Positions 26,147-34,495 are shown, numbered from the stretch's first letter. The stretch is 64,000 nt of DNA from Fodinicola acaciae (GCF_010993745.1 NZ_WOTN01000002.1:124001-188000), one strand, 5' to 3'. Notes: a model not told the origin generated them from the letters alone. A program made the numbers and translations.

Positions 26147-26670
26147 TTGTCGTCCTCCTTCACGCTAAGGATGTCCGCCAGTGCCGTACGGCCGCGGGAC
26201 AGCCGCGCTTTCACCGTGCCGACCGGGGCGCCGAGTGCCGCACTGATCTCGTCGATGGACAGATCAGCGAGATAGAACAGCCCGACGGCCTCCCGCAGGA
26301 CCGGCGACAGCTGTTTCATCGCGGCCAGCAGTGCGACCCGGTCGACATTGGGCGCACCCGCGGGATCCGGTCTGCTGCGTCTCAGGAAGCGGTCGAGCCA
26401 GGCCCGCCGGCGGTGCCGGGTGCGCGCCAGATTGAGCGCGGACGTACGCAGCCACGCCTCCGGATCATCGGCGGCCAGCACCTTGCGCGGCGCGGCGACG
26501 GCCTTCGCGAAGATCTCCTGGACGACGTCCTGCGCTTCTTCCAGGTCGCCGGTCAGGGCGTACGCGCTGCGGACCAGCCGCCGATAGCAGCCCTTGTAGA
26601 GCTCCGCGATCGCCGCCTCCGACCCGACGGCCGCGCTGCCGGTGTGCACCGGGCTCACCACAGCTCCCAT
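26143..26670 (-). CDS. ECF RNA polymerase sigma factor (SigE-like)
   Basis: The product (about 175 residues) contains sigma region 2 (AIAELYKGCYRRLVRSAYAL, EEAQDVVQEIFAKAV, DPEAWLRTSALNLARTRHRR) and region 4 (LLAAMKQLSPVLREAVGLFY, DLSIDEISAALGAPVGTVKA). It directs polymerase to a small set of promoters. ATG 26670 is preferred over 26700 because a possible ECF promoter ends very near 26700. The coupled downstream propeller protein is its likely partner or regulator. Confidence 0.85.
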   Translation of the reverse strand: MGAVVSPVHTGSAAVGSEAAIAELYKGCYRRLVRSAYALTGDLEEAQDVVQEIFAKAVAAPRKVLAADDPEAWLRTSALNLARTRHRRRAWLDRFLRRSRPDPAGAPNVDRVALLAAMKQLSPVLREAVGLFYLADLSIDEISAALGAPVGTVKARLSRGRTALADILSVKEDDK

Positions 26671-26707
26671 CCCCGTACCCGTTCTCTCGACCAGAACCAT
26701 GCCGGAC

Positions 26708-26734
26708 AGACAACTGTGCCGGGAGAAAGGTTGC
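26708..26734 (-). promoter_or_regulatory. Possible ECF-type promoter of the sigma operon
   Basis: Reading the minus strand, GCAACC (26734-26729) and TTGTCT (26713-26708) are separated by 15 bases, about 40 bases upstream of the sigma-factor start. AAC-rich -35 and GTC-containing -10 boxes are typical of actinobacterial ECF promoters, so autoregulation is plausible. Confidence 0.35.
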
Positions 26735-26804
26735 GTCAGACCTGCCGGCGGCACGCGGGCGCTCGACCTGGCGACGGCTCCTGACCCGGCTGCCGCACGC
26801 GGTC

Positions 26805-27149
26805 TTGGTGCGGATCCCAAGTAGGCTGGCTCGTGGCAGTAGGTTGGTCGGAGGTCAGTCCCTCAACGACCTTAGCGGGGCAGCAAAAGTGGTCGACCGG
26901 AACCGCCTCACAAAGACCGGCCGCGCACTAATGAAGCACGGTGACCGGAAAGGGAATGCGTTTCCGAGGTCGACCGGAAACACCGCGCGTCGAAACGAGC
27001 AGGGGCAGGCAGTCGTTGACTCTATTCTCAATGACCCAAACGGACGAACAGAGGTTCTCGATAAGGTGATCAATATCTACGACTCGACGGGACGTGGCGT
27101 CCGCTTCACTAGGGACGGCAAGTTCGTGGGATTCTTGAAGCCACGTTAA
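26805..27149 (+). pseudogene. Orphan C-terminal module of a polymorphic toxin (RHS/CdiA-type tip)
   Basis: Residues from about 35 on (RLTKTGRALMKHGDRKGNAF, STGNTARRNEQGQAVVDSIL, then GRGVRFTRDGKFVGFLKP) strongly resemble the small C-terminal domain found at the tips of RHS and filamentous-haemagglutinin toxins. The long carrier part (repeats, secretion signal) is absent and there is no clear start or ribosome site. The domain should be nuclease-like by family, but I cannot assign its activity. GC is lower than in flanking genes, consistent with transfer. No immunity gene is recognisable next to it. Confidence 0.6.
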
Positions 27150-27644
27150 TGGACGGTTGTAGTCTCATACTGCCGAGCGACGTATCCGAACGGGACGGTC
27201 TGGGCCTCGAACCTCTTTCGCCGACGAAGTGGCACTGTCGGACACGAGAGCGCCATCCGCGCGCCTGCGACTACTATTGGTGACGACGCCCAACGGGTTG
27301 ACATCGCGTACGCCACGTTTCGTGAGGTCAGCTCTTGCGCGATATCAACCGCGAAGCGCCGCACCTGGTTGCGACTTGTGTCGCCAACGCGGCCAACACA
27401 GACGGCGGCATGCCATTCGCGTGAGAGTCGTCTCGGTGCCATCGCCGGTAGCACTGCACCAACGGAGCGGTTGCCATGAAACCGCTGGGCACACTCTGGG
27501 CACACATCGCCTTGGAAATGCGAGACCAGCTCCTTATTCCACCGCCGCTGGGAATCTCTTCGACGCAATGAAACCGCAGGTCAACGGTCACATCTGCGAA
27601 ATGGGAAATAGCTGCGAATACCGGCGAAGCAACGCGGAGGCGGT
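27150..27644. other. Low-GC gap with no supported gene
   Basis: About 495 bases between the toxin module and the tRNA fragment. Overlapping open frames exist on both strands (for example minus 27146-27568), but none has recognisable features, ribosome sites or codon bias. A toxin-immunity gene would be expected here but I cannot identify one. Confidence 0.45.
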
Positions 27645-27686
27645 GCATTACGAGTGCGTCGCTCTGGCCGACTGAGCTAAGGCGGC
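27645..27686 (-). tRNA. 5' half of a tRNA-Thr(CGT) gene, truncated
   Basis: On the minus strand the sequence begins with the acceptor arm GCCGCCT and TA. The D-arm is GCTC-AGTCGGCCA-GAGC, then the anticodon stem-loop ACGCA-CTCGTAA-TGC with anticodon CGT. After TGC it no longer pairs (ACC instead of GT), and no variable loop, T-arm or 3' acceptor strand follows. It is therefore only the first 42 bases of a tRNA-Thr. Such halves are left where integrative elements or deletions broke a tRNA gene. Confidence 0.75.
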
Positions 27687-27699
27687 GAAGTACTGCTCC

Positions 27700-28705
27700 G
27701 TGTCAACGAGTCTAACTGAGTACCAGTTTGTCCAGGTGATCCAGGAAGGGAGCGCCGCCGACTGTACGAAACGTGCCATCGAGGTGTGGCAGACCAAGCC
27801 GGTCACCAAGACGCCGACCTGGCACACCCGTCCCGACGAGATACGCAAGCTGGACCAGATCCGCGACGCGTCCTACTGCCCGGGGACCATCACCTTCGAC
27901 GTGTCCGCGGCGATGGCGGCACAGGGCAGCGTGACGCTCGAGATTCGCGTGCCGGCCGATGTCGAGCGCGCCCCCGACTACGGACGCACGCTCGGTTGGA
28001 ACGGCCACAGCCTCTCCGTGAGCTATGACTCGCCACCATCGATTCTGCCGCAATACCAGTACAACGCCGGCTTTCCATGCGACACGGCGGCGCCGTACCG
28101 ACGAGTCGGCTACTTCTCCAGCTTGCTGCAGGCACGAGCGACCGACCCTGACGTGTACGACGCGCACATCCTCACGTATGAATTCGCCGTCTGGCCGCGC
28201 ACCGATCCTGGTTCGCGCCTGACATTGACCACCGACCACGGCTCGGTCGACCTCGCGAGCAGCGTCGACATCCCTGACGGCCACCTGGCCGATGAAGGCG
28301 CCTACTCGTGGCAGGTACGCGTCAACGACGGCGCGGAGACATCCGCCTGGTCACCGACCTGCTCGTTCGTTGTCGACACGACAAATCCGAGCCCACCCAT
28401 CGGCACGTACGACGCCGACAACCACTTCACCTTCGACGGCCACGGCGACCAGGACATCCGCGGCTTCGAGTACAGCTGGCGCGAGTTTGTCCGGATCCGG
28501 CTGCGAGTACAAGCAATACGCGATCCTCGTGTGCCCCGAACCGTTCAACGGCCCAAACAAAATCCTCGCGCCAACCCTGCCCCCGCCCGACACAGGCCTG
28601 CTTGTCCTCCTGGTCCGCGCCATAGACGAAGCAGGCAACACCTCATCCGACGTGCGCGTGGATCTCGACAGCCGACACTATGGTGAGCGTGAAGCGTCCA
28701 CATGA
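27700..28705 (+). pseudogene. Internal or C-terminal fragment of an extracellular domain protein, frameshifted
   Basis: The first 265 codons encode beta-rich, Cys-containing modules (FDVSAAMAAQGSVTLEIRV, YSWQVRVNDGAETSAWSPTC, SFVVDTTNPSPP, GFEYSW) typical of large secreted actinobacterial proteins with Ig/FN3-like repeats. Near 28490 the frame changes and continues as GCEYKQYAILVCPEPFNGPN and LVRAIDEAGNTSSDVRVDL to 28705. There is no signal peptide and the start is absent, so it is a fragment of a larger gene. It begins 14 bases beyond the broken tRNA. Confidence 0.6.
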
Positions 28706-29579
28706 GGTCGACTGGCCGCGGGTGCGCGCCTGGCGTTGGTACGCGGTCGGGTTTTCCTTTTTGTCGACCGGGATGTGGGGGCTCGCCGGCTGGCTCGCCC
28801 TGGCGTACACGCAGGGAGTCGCTGGCGCGACCGACAACGTACCCACGACCTATCCGTGGTATGTCGAGGCGGTCGGTGCGATCGCGGTCGCGGTCAGCGG
28901 CGTCGCGGCCTGGGCCTGGTTACGCGGCCGCGATCTGGTCAGGAAGCCGTCTCGGATGCTTCCGCTCGTCGGCTCGTACGCCTGGCGGATGGGCCTGGTC
29001 CTGTTGGCGTATCCCGTCGCGATCCTGCCGATGATCGGCTTGGTCGCGCTGGTCGGCGTGGCCTTTCCCGACTATGGCGGCGGGGTCGACGGCGACAGCC
29101 AGGGCGCGATCGTGCTGATGGGCTGGCTGGCAGCGCGGTTCGCGATCGCGGGCGGCGCCGGGGTTGCCGCGATGGTCGCCGGCACGGTCGTTCCCGTCAA
29201 CGTCGTGGCGGTCCGGGCGGCGATCACCCGGCAGAAGGACCTCATGCCGCAGAGCCTGCTGGCGATCTCGTTCGACATCGTCGCCTTGCTGGTGGCGGTG
29301 ATCGTCGTTCCTGATCTACTGCCGCGCGGCCTCCTGGACGGCCTCGTCACGCTTGCCCTGGTCCTCGTACTCGCGGCGGTGCTCGTCGGCGCGATGTGGC
29401 TGGGGCTGCGCGCCGGATCACGGCCGTGGTACGGCGACGCGAGACCAACGGGACGACCGATGGCGATGCCGCTCCGACAGGGATGGCCGATGCTCGCCGT
29501 ACGCCTGGTCGCGGCCGCGTTTTTCCTTGTCTTCATGGCGTTTCAGGTGCTTCAGGCCTTCGGTCTACGTGGTTTGTAG
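28680..29579 (+). CDS. Integral membrane protein
   Basis: The 299-residue product has about seven hydrophobic segments, beginning with VGFSFLSTGMWGLAGWLALAY and ending with LVAAAFFLVFMAFQVLQAF. The family is not recognised; no transporter or enzyme motif stands out. The start overlaps the end of the preceding surface-protein fragment by 26 bases, so the ATG 28680 assignment depends on that fragment being dead. The downstream tetR lies 86 bases away with its own operator. Confidence 0.65.
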   Translation: MVSVKRPHEVDWPRVRAWRWYAVGFSFLSTGMWGLAGWLALAYTQGVAGATDNVPTTYPWYVEAVGAIAVAVSGVAAWAWLRGRDLVRKPSRMLPLVGSYAWRMGLVLLAYPVAILPMIGLVALVGVAFPDYGGGVDGDSQGAIVLMGWLAARFAIAGGAGVAAMVAGTVVPVNVVAVRAAITRQKDLMPQSLLAISFDIVALLVAVIVVPDLLPRGLLDGLVTLALVLVLAAVLVGAMWLGLRAGSRPWYGDARPTGRPMAMPLRQGWPMLAVRLVAAAFFLVFMAFQVLQAFGLRGL

Positions 29580-29635
29580 TCCGGCACGGGCCTGACGATG
29601 TGCCGGCCACTGACCGTGTGATCGTCGTCATAATC

Positions 29636-29663
29636 GGAGATCGAAACGATCGATACCATCTCC
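29636..29663. promoter_or_regulatory. TetR operator immediately upstream of its gene
   Basis: A 28-bp dyad: outer arms GGAGAT and ATCTCC, centre CGATCG, with most of the remaining positions symmetric. It ends two bases before the tetR ATG. The regulator therefore probably blocks its own transcript, which may be leaderless or nearly so. Confidence 0.65.
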
Positions 29664-29665
29664 GT

Positions 29666-30262
29666 ATGCCGGTGCCGAAGGGGGCGTCTCTGGACCCCGC
29701 GCGTACGAGGGAGGCGATGCTGACGGCCGCGACCGCGTTGCTGTACGAGCGCGGCTTGGACGGCGTCGGCGTCGCCGACCTGTGTGCCGCGACCGGCGCG
29801 TCACGGGAGACGCTCTATCGGCATTTCGGGTCGAAGGATGGCCTGATCGAAGCCGTTCTGACCGCGCGAAGCGATCGGGTCATCCGGTGGTTGTGGTACG
29901 CGGCGGACGCTGCGTCCGACGACCCGGCGGCCCGGTTGGCCGCGATCTTCGACGCGCTCGGCCGCTGGTATGTCGAAGACGGCTTTCGCGGCTGCGCGAT
30001 TCTCAACGCCGCCACCCAGCATCATGAGGCTCCGGTCCGCAAGGTCGCGGCCCGCCATCTCGGGCGTTACCTGGAGTTGCTAACCGACCTCGCCGCACGC
30101 GCCGGGGTGGCCGATCCCGACGGTGTGGCGCTGCAGCTCCTGATGATCGTCGAAGGCGCGACGATCGTCGCCGATCACTACGACACGACCGGCGCCACCG
30201 CGGCCACCGCGAAGCGTGCGGCACTCACGCTGCTGGCGTCGGCGGACAGGACAAGCAAATGA
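29666..30262 (+). CDS. TetR-family regulator
   Basis: The 198-residue product has the HTH in its first 60 residues (REAMLTAATALLYERGLDGV, VADLCAATGASRETLYRHFG). The C domain resembles the YxaF/LmrA-type group (FRGCAILNAATQHHE). ATG 29666 follows directly after the palindrome. Its stop overlaps the beta-lactamase-fold hydrolase by four bases (ATGA), so it co-regulates that gene. Confidence 0.87.
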   Translation: MPVPKGASLDPARTREAMLTAATALLYERGLDGVGVADLCAATGASRETLYRHFGSKDGLIEAVLTARSDRVIRWLWYAADAASDDPAARLAAIFDALGRWYVEDGFRGCAILNAATQHHEAPVRKVAARHLGRYLELLTDLAARAGVADPDGVALQLLMIVEGATIVADHYDTTGATAATAKRAALTLLASADRTSK

Positions 30263-31383
30263 CACAGATCCACGGTTTCGTGGCGGCTGGATTCGATGGA
30301 GTGGCCGAGGCGTTCCGGCGTAACTTCGACGAACACGGCGAGGTCGGCGCGAGCATCGCGGCGTACTGGCGTGGACAGCAGGTCGTCGACCTGTGGGGTG
30401 GTCAGGCCGATCCGGATGCCGGGCTCGCCTGGCAGCAGGACACCCTGCAGCTGATTTTCTCAGGCACCAAAGGACTGCTCGCCGCCTGCGTCCTGCTGCT
30501 GGTGGAGCGCGGCCAGGTCGACCTCGCCGCGCCGCTGGCTCGCTATTGGCCGGAGTTCGGGAAGCCGGCGGTCACCGTCGGGGACGTATTGTCACATCAG
30601 AGCCGGCTCCCCGGCGTGCCCGGCGGCGTCACGACGAGCGACCTGCTCGACGGGTCGGCGATGGCCAAGCACCTGGCGGCACAGGAGCCGGAGACGGATC
30701 CGCGGGCCGGCTTCATGTACCACGCGCTGACGTACGGGTGGCTCGTCGGCGAGCTCATCCGCCGGGTCGACGGTCGTGACGCTGGCCGCTTCTTCGCCGA
30801 CGAGTTCGCGCGACCGCTGCGACTGGACATCTGGATCGGGTTGCCCGACGAACTGCACCACAGGTCATCGCGGACGATCGCCGGCCCAGGTGTGCTGGCG
30901 CCGCCGGAGCCGGACGACCCGCTGCACCGACTTGTCCGCAACCCGCTGCTGGCCGCCGACGCGCCCGACCTGTGGAACAGTGCCGCATTCCGGCGAGCCG
31001 GAATGCCGGCGGTCGGCGCGTACGCGACAGCTCGGGCGATGGCCCGGTTCTACGGCTGCCTCGCGGCCGGCGGCTCCTGCGACGGCATCCGCGTACTCGC
31101 CGAGTCCACGATCGCGCTCGGCCGCCAGGAAATCCGCCGCGGTGTCGAACCGACCTGGCGTGCACCTATGGCGTACGCGGCCGGGTTCGAGCTGTGGACT
31201 CCGGCGGCGCACCTTGGCCCACCGCGCGACGCCTTCGGCCATGCCGGTGCCGGTGGCTCAAGGCACGGCGCCTGGCCCGCGCTCGGCGTCGGCTTCTCGT
31301 ACGCCATGAACCAGCTGCGCGCCGACACTCCAGATCCGCGTCCACTGGTCCTGCTGGACGCACTGCACTCGGCCATATGCTAG
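30259..31383 (+). CDS. Beta-lactamase-fold serine hydrolase (class C/EstB-like)
   Basis: The 374-residue product belongs to the serine beta-lactamase-like esterase family. SxxK appears as FSGTKGLLA (Ser at about 74), and the Tyr motif as YHALTYGWLVGEL, the EstB form rather than YxN. A late GHAGAGGSR segment matches the third motif (HxG-like). There is no signal peptide, so it is probably a cytoplasmic esterase, not an antibiotic-resistance enzyme. It is translationally coupled to tetR. Its stop codon TAG lies at the edge of a miniature inverted-repeat element. Confidence 0.85.
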   Translation: MTQIHGFVAAGFDGVAEAFRRNFDEHGEVGASIAAYWRGQQVVDLWGGQADPDAGLAWQQDTLQLIFSGTKGLLAACVLLLVERGQVDLAAPLARYWPEFGKPAVTVGDVLSHQSRLPGVPGGVTTSDLLDGSAMAKHLAAQEPETDPRAGFMYHALTYGWLVGELIRRVDGRDAGRFFADEFARPLRLDIWIGLPDELHHRSSRTIAGPGVLAPPEPDDPLHRLVRNPLLAADAPDLWNSAAFRRAGMPAVGAYATARAMARFYGCLAAGGSCDGIRVLAESTIALGRQEIRRGVEPTWRAPMAYAAGFELWTPAAHLGPPRDAFGHAGAGGSRHGAWPALGVGFSYAMNQLRADTPDPRPLVLLDALHSAIC

Positions 31384-31491
31384 GCCTGTCTCCATATTCC
31401 GCGGGGCGATAGCCGAGCCGCTGTCACATCTTTCTCGGGCAGACGACGTTTGGATCTCGACTCTCATCCCCCCGGAATATGGAGACAGGCC
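31383..31491. mobile_element. 109-bp miniature inverted-repeat element
   Basis: Perfect 19-bp terminal inverted repeats (GGCCTGTCTCCATATTCCG at 31383-31401 and its complement at 31473-31491) flank a 71-bp core. CTA occurs on both outer sides (31380-31382 and 31492-31494), fitting a target duplication of IS5-like type. The core shares CCGAGCCGCTGTCACATC and ACGTTTGGATCTCGACTC with the larger element at 53.4-53.8 kb. It has no coding capacity and would need a transposase elsewhere. Confidence 0.8.
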
Positions 31492-31540
31492 CTAGGCCGG
31501 TCCGCCCGATCGACCGGCGATTCGCTCGGAAGCGGTGAAA

Positions 31541-31912
31541 TCAGAACGAGTCGCCGAAGGCCCAGTGTTCGATCAGCTGTCCGTCGCGTACTCGGACCAT
31601 GTCCATGGCGTTGATCCGAAACCGCCGGCCGGTCGGTGGCCGGCCGAAGAAGTCACCGGTGTGCGTGCCGCTGATCGTGTAGCGGTTGCACACCCATTCG
31701 CCGGTTTCGACGCTGTTCTCCAGGGTGATCTGCCAATCCGGGACGCCGGCGACGATGCGTTCCCATTTCGTCCGCCAGTCCTGCCGGGTGAATACCTCAC
31801 CCTGGTCGATCGAGGTCTCGGCGACGTACTGGAGCGAGGTGTCCAGGTCTCCTCGCGCCCGGCCGGCGATGATCGCGTCGACCACCTCGCCGGGAGTGAG
31901 AGGACTGCTCAT
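31541..31912 (-). CDS. SnoaL-like/NTF2-fold protein
   Basis: The 123-residue product has the SnoaL ester-cyclase layout: LTPGEVVDAIIAGRARGDLD, FTRQDWRTKWERIVAGVPDW, NRYTISGTHTGDFFGRPPTG and late MVRVRDGQLIEHWAFGD. Relatives are small barrel enzymes or binding proteins; the substrate is unknown. ATG 31912 has AGGAG seven bases ahead. It is divergent from a TetR gene with a double operator between, so it is the likely target. Confidence 0.82.
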   Translation of the reverse strand: MSSPLTPGEVVDAIIAGRARGDLDTSLQYVAETSIDQGEVFTRQDWRTKWERIVAGVPDWQITLENSVETGEWVCNRYTISGTHTGDFFGRPPTGRRFRINAMDMVRVRDGQLIEHWAFGDSF

Positions 31913-31934
31913 CTGGACTCTCCTTCGAATAAAT

Positions 31935-31983
31935 CGGGGACTGTCCCCGCTTTGGTTCGGGTAGCATACGGGGAGCATCCCCG
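31935..31983. promoter_or_regulatory. Tandem CGGGGA-N3-TCCCCG operators
   Basis: Two palindromes, CGGGGACTGTCCCCG (31935-31949) and CGGGGAGCATCCCCG (31969-31983), lie 34 bases apart. Each is followed by a similar YTTTGGYT tail, so the whole unit is duplicated. They fill the space between the SnoaL-like gene and tetR, one near each start. Confidence 0.75.
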
Positions 31984-32005
31984 TTTTGGCTAGAGGGGTG
32001 GTGTG

Positions 32006-32542
32006 ATGCCGCGTCGCGACGCGCAACGCAACTACGAACGGCTGCTGACCGAAGGGGAGGTCGCCTTTGACCGGGACGGTGTGGGTGCCTCGCTCGACGA
32101 CATCGCGAAAGCGGCGTCGGTCGGTAACGCGACCCTCTACCGGCACTTTCCCAGCCGAGCGGCCATCCTGGAGGCGATCTACGGCGAGCGGGTGAGAACC
32201 TTGCCCGCGGTGGCCGCGTCGCTGGTCACGGACGGCGACCCGGGCGCTGCCCTGGTGACCTGGTTGCGGACGGTCATCTCGCTCCTCAACGGCAGCCGCG
32301 GGCTCCGCGAGGCATTCGAAGCCGCGACGATGGCTGACTCCGAGCTTCGGCACATCGAATGGCCCCAGATCGTACGCGCCGCCGCCAAACCGCTGCTGGC
32401 CAACGCGCAGGCCGCCGGCGTCATCCGACCGGACCTGACCACAGCAGAACTGATCACGTTGCTCACCGCCATCGCCAAAGCCGCCACCCCCGCCGACGCC
32501 GAGCGCTGCCTCACCCTGCTGATCGACGGCCTCGGCGCCTAG
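32006..32542 (+). CDS. TetR-family regulator
   Basis: The 178-residue product has an N-terminal HTH (RNYERLLTEGEVAFDRDGVG, LDDIAKAASVGNATLYRHFP) and the SbtR-like C domain (LREAFEAATMADSELRHIEW). ATG 32006 is used; GTG 32003 is in frame. An AGAGGGG site lies 8 bases ahead. It presumably binds the two CGGGGA palindromes and represses the SnoaL-like gene and itself. Confidence 0.87.
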   Translation: MPRRDAQRNYERLLTEGEVAFDRDGVGASLDDIAKAASVGNATLYRHFPSRAAILEAIYGERVRTLPAVAASLVTDGDPGAALVTWLRTVISLLNGSRGLREAFEAATMADSELRHIEWPQIVRAAAKPLLANAQAAGVIRPDLTTAELITLLTAIAKAATPADAERCLTLLIDGLGA

Positions 32543-32621
32543 ATTCTGGCGCGAGTCCCCGGCCCGCGCACTCTCGCTGTTCGGACTGCACTCGCGTGGC
32601 AGACTTTGCCCGGCTTTGAAA

Positions 32622-33719
32622 CTAGGGAGAGGGCGGGGGCAGAGCCGCGGTCAATACCGCTGCGCGGCGCCGTGCATGACGGTGTCCGGCGGTCGCAGCG
32701 TACCGGTAGTACTTGAGAGCGATCGCTGGCTGTGTTTCTTCGATCCGTGCGGCGATACGAGCTGCTGCTCTGGTGTCGGCGGTAAACCGACCAGGCTGGT
32801 TTTCCCTTGCCAACGCCGTCAATAGTTGCCTGGAGAGTGCTTGTATTGTCGCGTTTTCTGCGAGTCGCTGGCTCACCTCCTCGGCAATGAGCTGATAGGC
32901 CCGACCTAACCGATGGACTGCGATCGCGAACAGTGCGAGGCTGAAGACGAGACCTAGCACAACGAGACCAATACGTTGCCAAGCCTCCGAAAACTCTCTT
33001 GCGGCGACAACGGTCAGGACGACGAGCGGCAGGCTGATAGCCGCCCGGACCGTCGCTTCTCCACGGAGGCGCTGGTAGGTGCGGAACGCGTCTGGAGTCT
33101 TGCAGAAGAGCAGTGGAAGCGTCATGGGGATCCCGGCTTGCACGACCGTTTCCACTATTGGTTCCAAGTTAATCAGACGAATGACGACTGTACGTCGCAT
33201 TCTTATCGGCACCTCCGGTCGCACCAATGCGTCCAGATTCGCGGCCGCCGAAGGCGGATCGGCAGCTCCAGGCTGCGGCGTCTGCGGCCCGGCTGTCGGC
33301 CGATGTGGTGCAGCGCTCGCCAATGCGCTGGCCAGGTACGTGCTAATCCGCGCCCTCAGAGTCCGGTGGCCAATGGATGAGAAAGACAGCAGCTCAAACG
33401 GCAACGTGCTGACAACTTGTCGGAGGCTGCGGGCGTGACCTGGCCGCGTGGCCATCCAAGACGCAAGAAGGACGGCAGAGGCGGAGGTAATGGCCTCAGA
33501 CATGATTCCGAGAAGGTAGGCACCCAGCAGGATAACGACGATAACGACCGGTTTCCCTGCCCAGTCACCCAGCCTGTACAAATCGGCGATCAAACCGCTG
33601 GCCGGTACGTAAGGCGGAAGGGCTCTGTGCCACAGTAACCACGCCGTAGTTAGCCAAATAGCCCCGGCCGGGAAGGGCGCTCGCGCACCTCGCAAGCCGG
33701 ACAGCAGTTGCTCCAACAT
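32622..33719 (-). CDS. Multi-pass membrane protein with C-terminal SEL1-like tail
   Basis: About 365 residues. Hydrophobic segments occur at about 18-30, 52-85 (PVVIVVILLGAYLLGIMSEA), 180-215 and 225-260 (SLPLVVLTVVAAREF, IGLVVLGLVFSLALFAIAV). A long polar region rich in Pro and Ala separates them. The C terminus (EETQPAIALKYYRYAATAGH) is like one SEL1/TPR-type helical repeat. The family is not recognised. ATG 33719 is preferred to TTG 33731. Confidence 0.6.
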   Translation of the reverse strand: MLEQLLSGLRGARAPFPAGAIWLTTAWLLWHRALPPYVPASGLIADLYRLGDWAGKPVVIVVILLGAYLLGIMSEAITSASAVLLASWMATRPGHARSLRQVVSTLPFELLSFSSIGHRTLRARISTYLASALASAAPHRPTAGPQTPQPGAADPPSAAANLDALVRPEVPIRMRRTVVIRLINLEPIVETVVQAGIPMTLPLLFCKTPDAFRTYQRLRGEATVRAAISLPLVVLTVVAAREFSEAWQRIGLVVLGLVFSLALFAIAVHRLGRAYQLIAEEVSQRLAENATIQALSRQLLTALARENQPGRFTADTRAAARIAARIEETQPAIALKYYRYAATAGHRHARRRAAVLTAALPPPSP

Positions 33720-34495
33720 GTGGAAATTCAACCAGGTTTGCGGTCGTTAGCCGATGTCCTGGACACATAACGGTGTCGTATCAGAGTCCAAGAGATCTAT
33801 AGTTCGATCCAATTTATCACTTTTGTTGACATCCGTCACCTATTTCGCCGACCTGCCACATCGACGCTGCTCATGGCAAGGTGCGACTGGCGAGCTGCAT
33901 CGCGTGCGATGTGCAATCCAGTCCACGGACGCGGAGACTGGCTCCTACCACATGTGGGACGGGCGCGAGCGACGGAAATTCCCGGTGTCCGGCGCCCGAT
34001 CGCCCGTCTGTGCAGCACCGGGATTGCAGCCGCTATCAGGATAACCGTCCGCTGAGTGTCGTCAAGTGATTTGGTTCTCGCCCTTTTCCGGAAATGAAGA
34101 GCAAGACATGCTCGTCTCCGGAAAACAGAAGCTACACCTCGTCACGCGCGCCGCGGGACGCTGCATCCGCGTTGGGGCGGCGGCGCCCTGGGACTTGTGA
34201 GTCAGAACGTGTTGGTGCGGCGGCGCGAAACGTCGTGCCCACCCGCGTCCGAAGCCCGCCTGCGCAAGATCTGCCGCGCTTTCTGCCGCAGGATCACCCG
34301 CCAGCCACCTCACCGCACCGGCATCGCCGGTGTTTCCCCACCTCAACTGAGTTTTCTGCCGCCGGCCGGTACGGCCAGGTTGGTGCAAGCCGGCGGTCAG
34401 CCGTTCTCGCGATCGTGATGGCGGAGCGAGTGTTCAACAGGGTCCGCGATCGCGCCGCTCCAGCGCGGAGCGGGTCGCGTCTCGTGAGGGGAGAC
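33720..34495. other. Long intergenic region before the cell-wall enzyme pair
   Basis: About 776 bases with lower GC in the first 350. No gene with recognisable features or a credible start is present on either strand. The frame of the lysozyme-like gene is open upstream to 34094, but that part lacks any family match and precedes the signal peptide. A promoter must lie here but I cannot place it securely. Confidence 0.5.

Noticed and set aside
27146-27568. A 140-codon minus-strand frame downstream of the toxin module, considered as an immunity gene
   Set aside because: It is antisense relative to the toxin module, has no recognisable features and no ribosome site. Immunity genes normally follow in the same direction.
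30259-31383. The beta-lactamase-fold protein as an antibiotic-resistance gene
   Set aside because: It lacks a signal peptide and the YxN and KTG motifs of true class C enzymes. The EstB-like motif set indicates an esterase.
34094-34495. Upstream extension of the lysozyme-like gene
   Set aside because: It would place a signal peptide in the middle of the protein. A strong ribosome site precedes ATG 34496.
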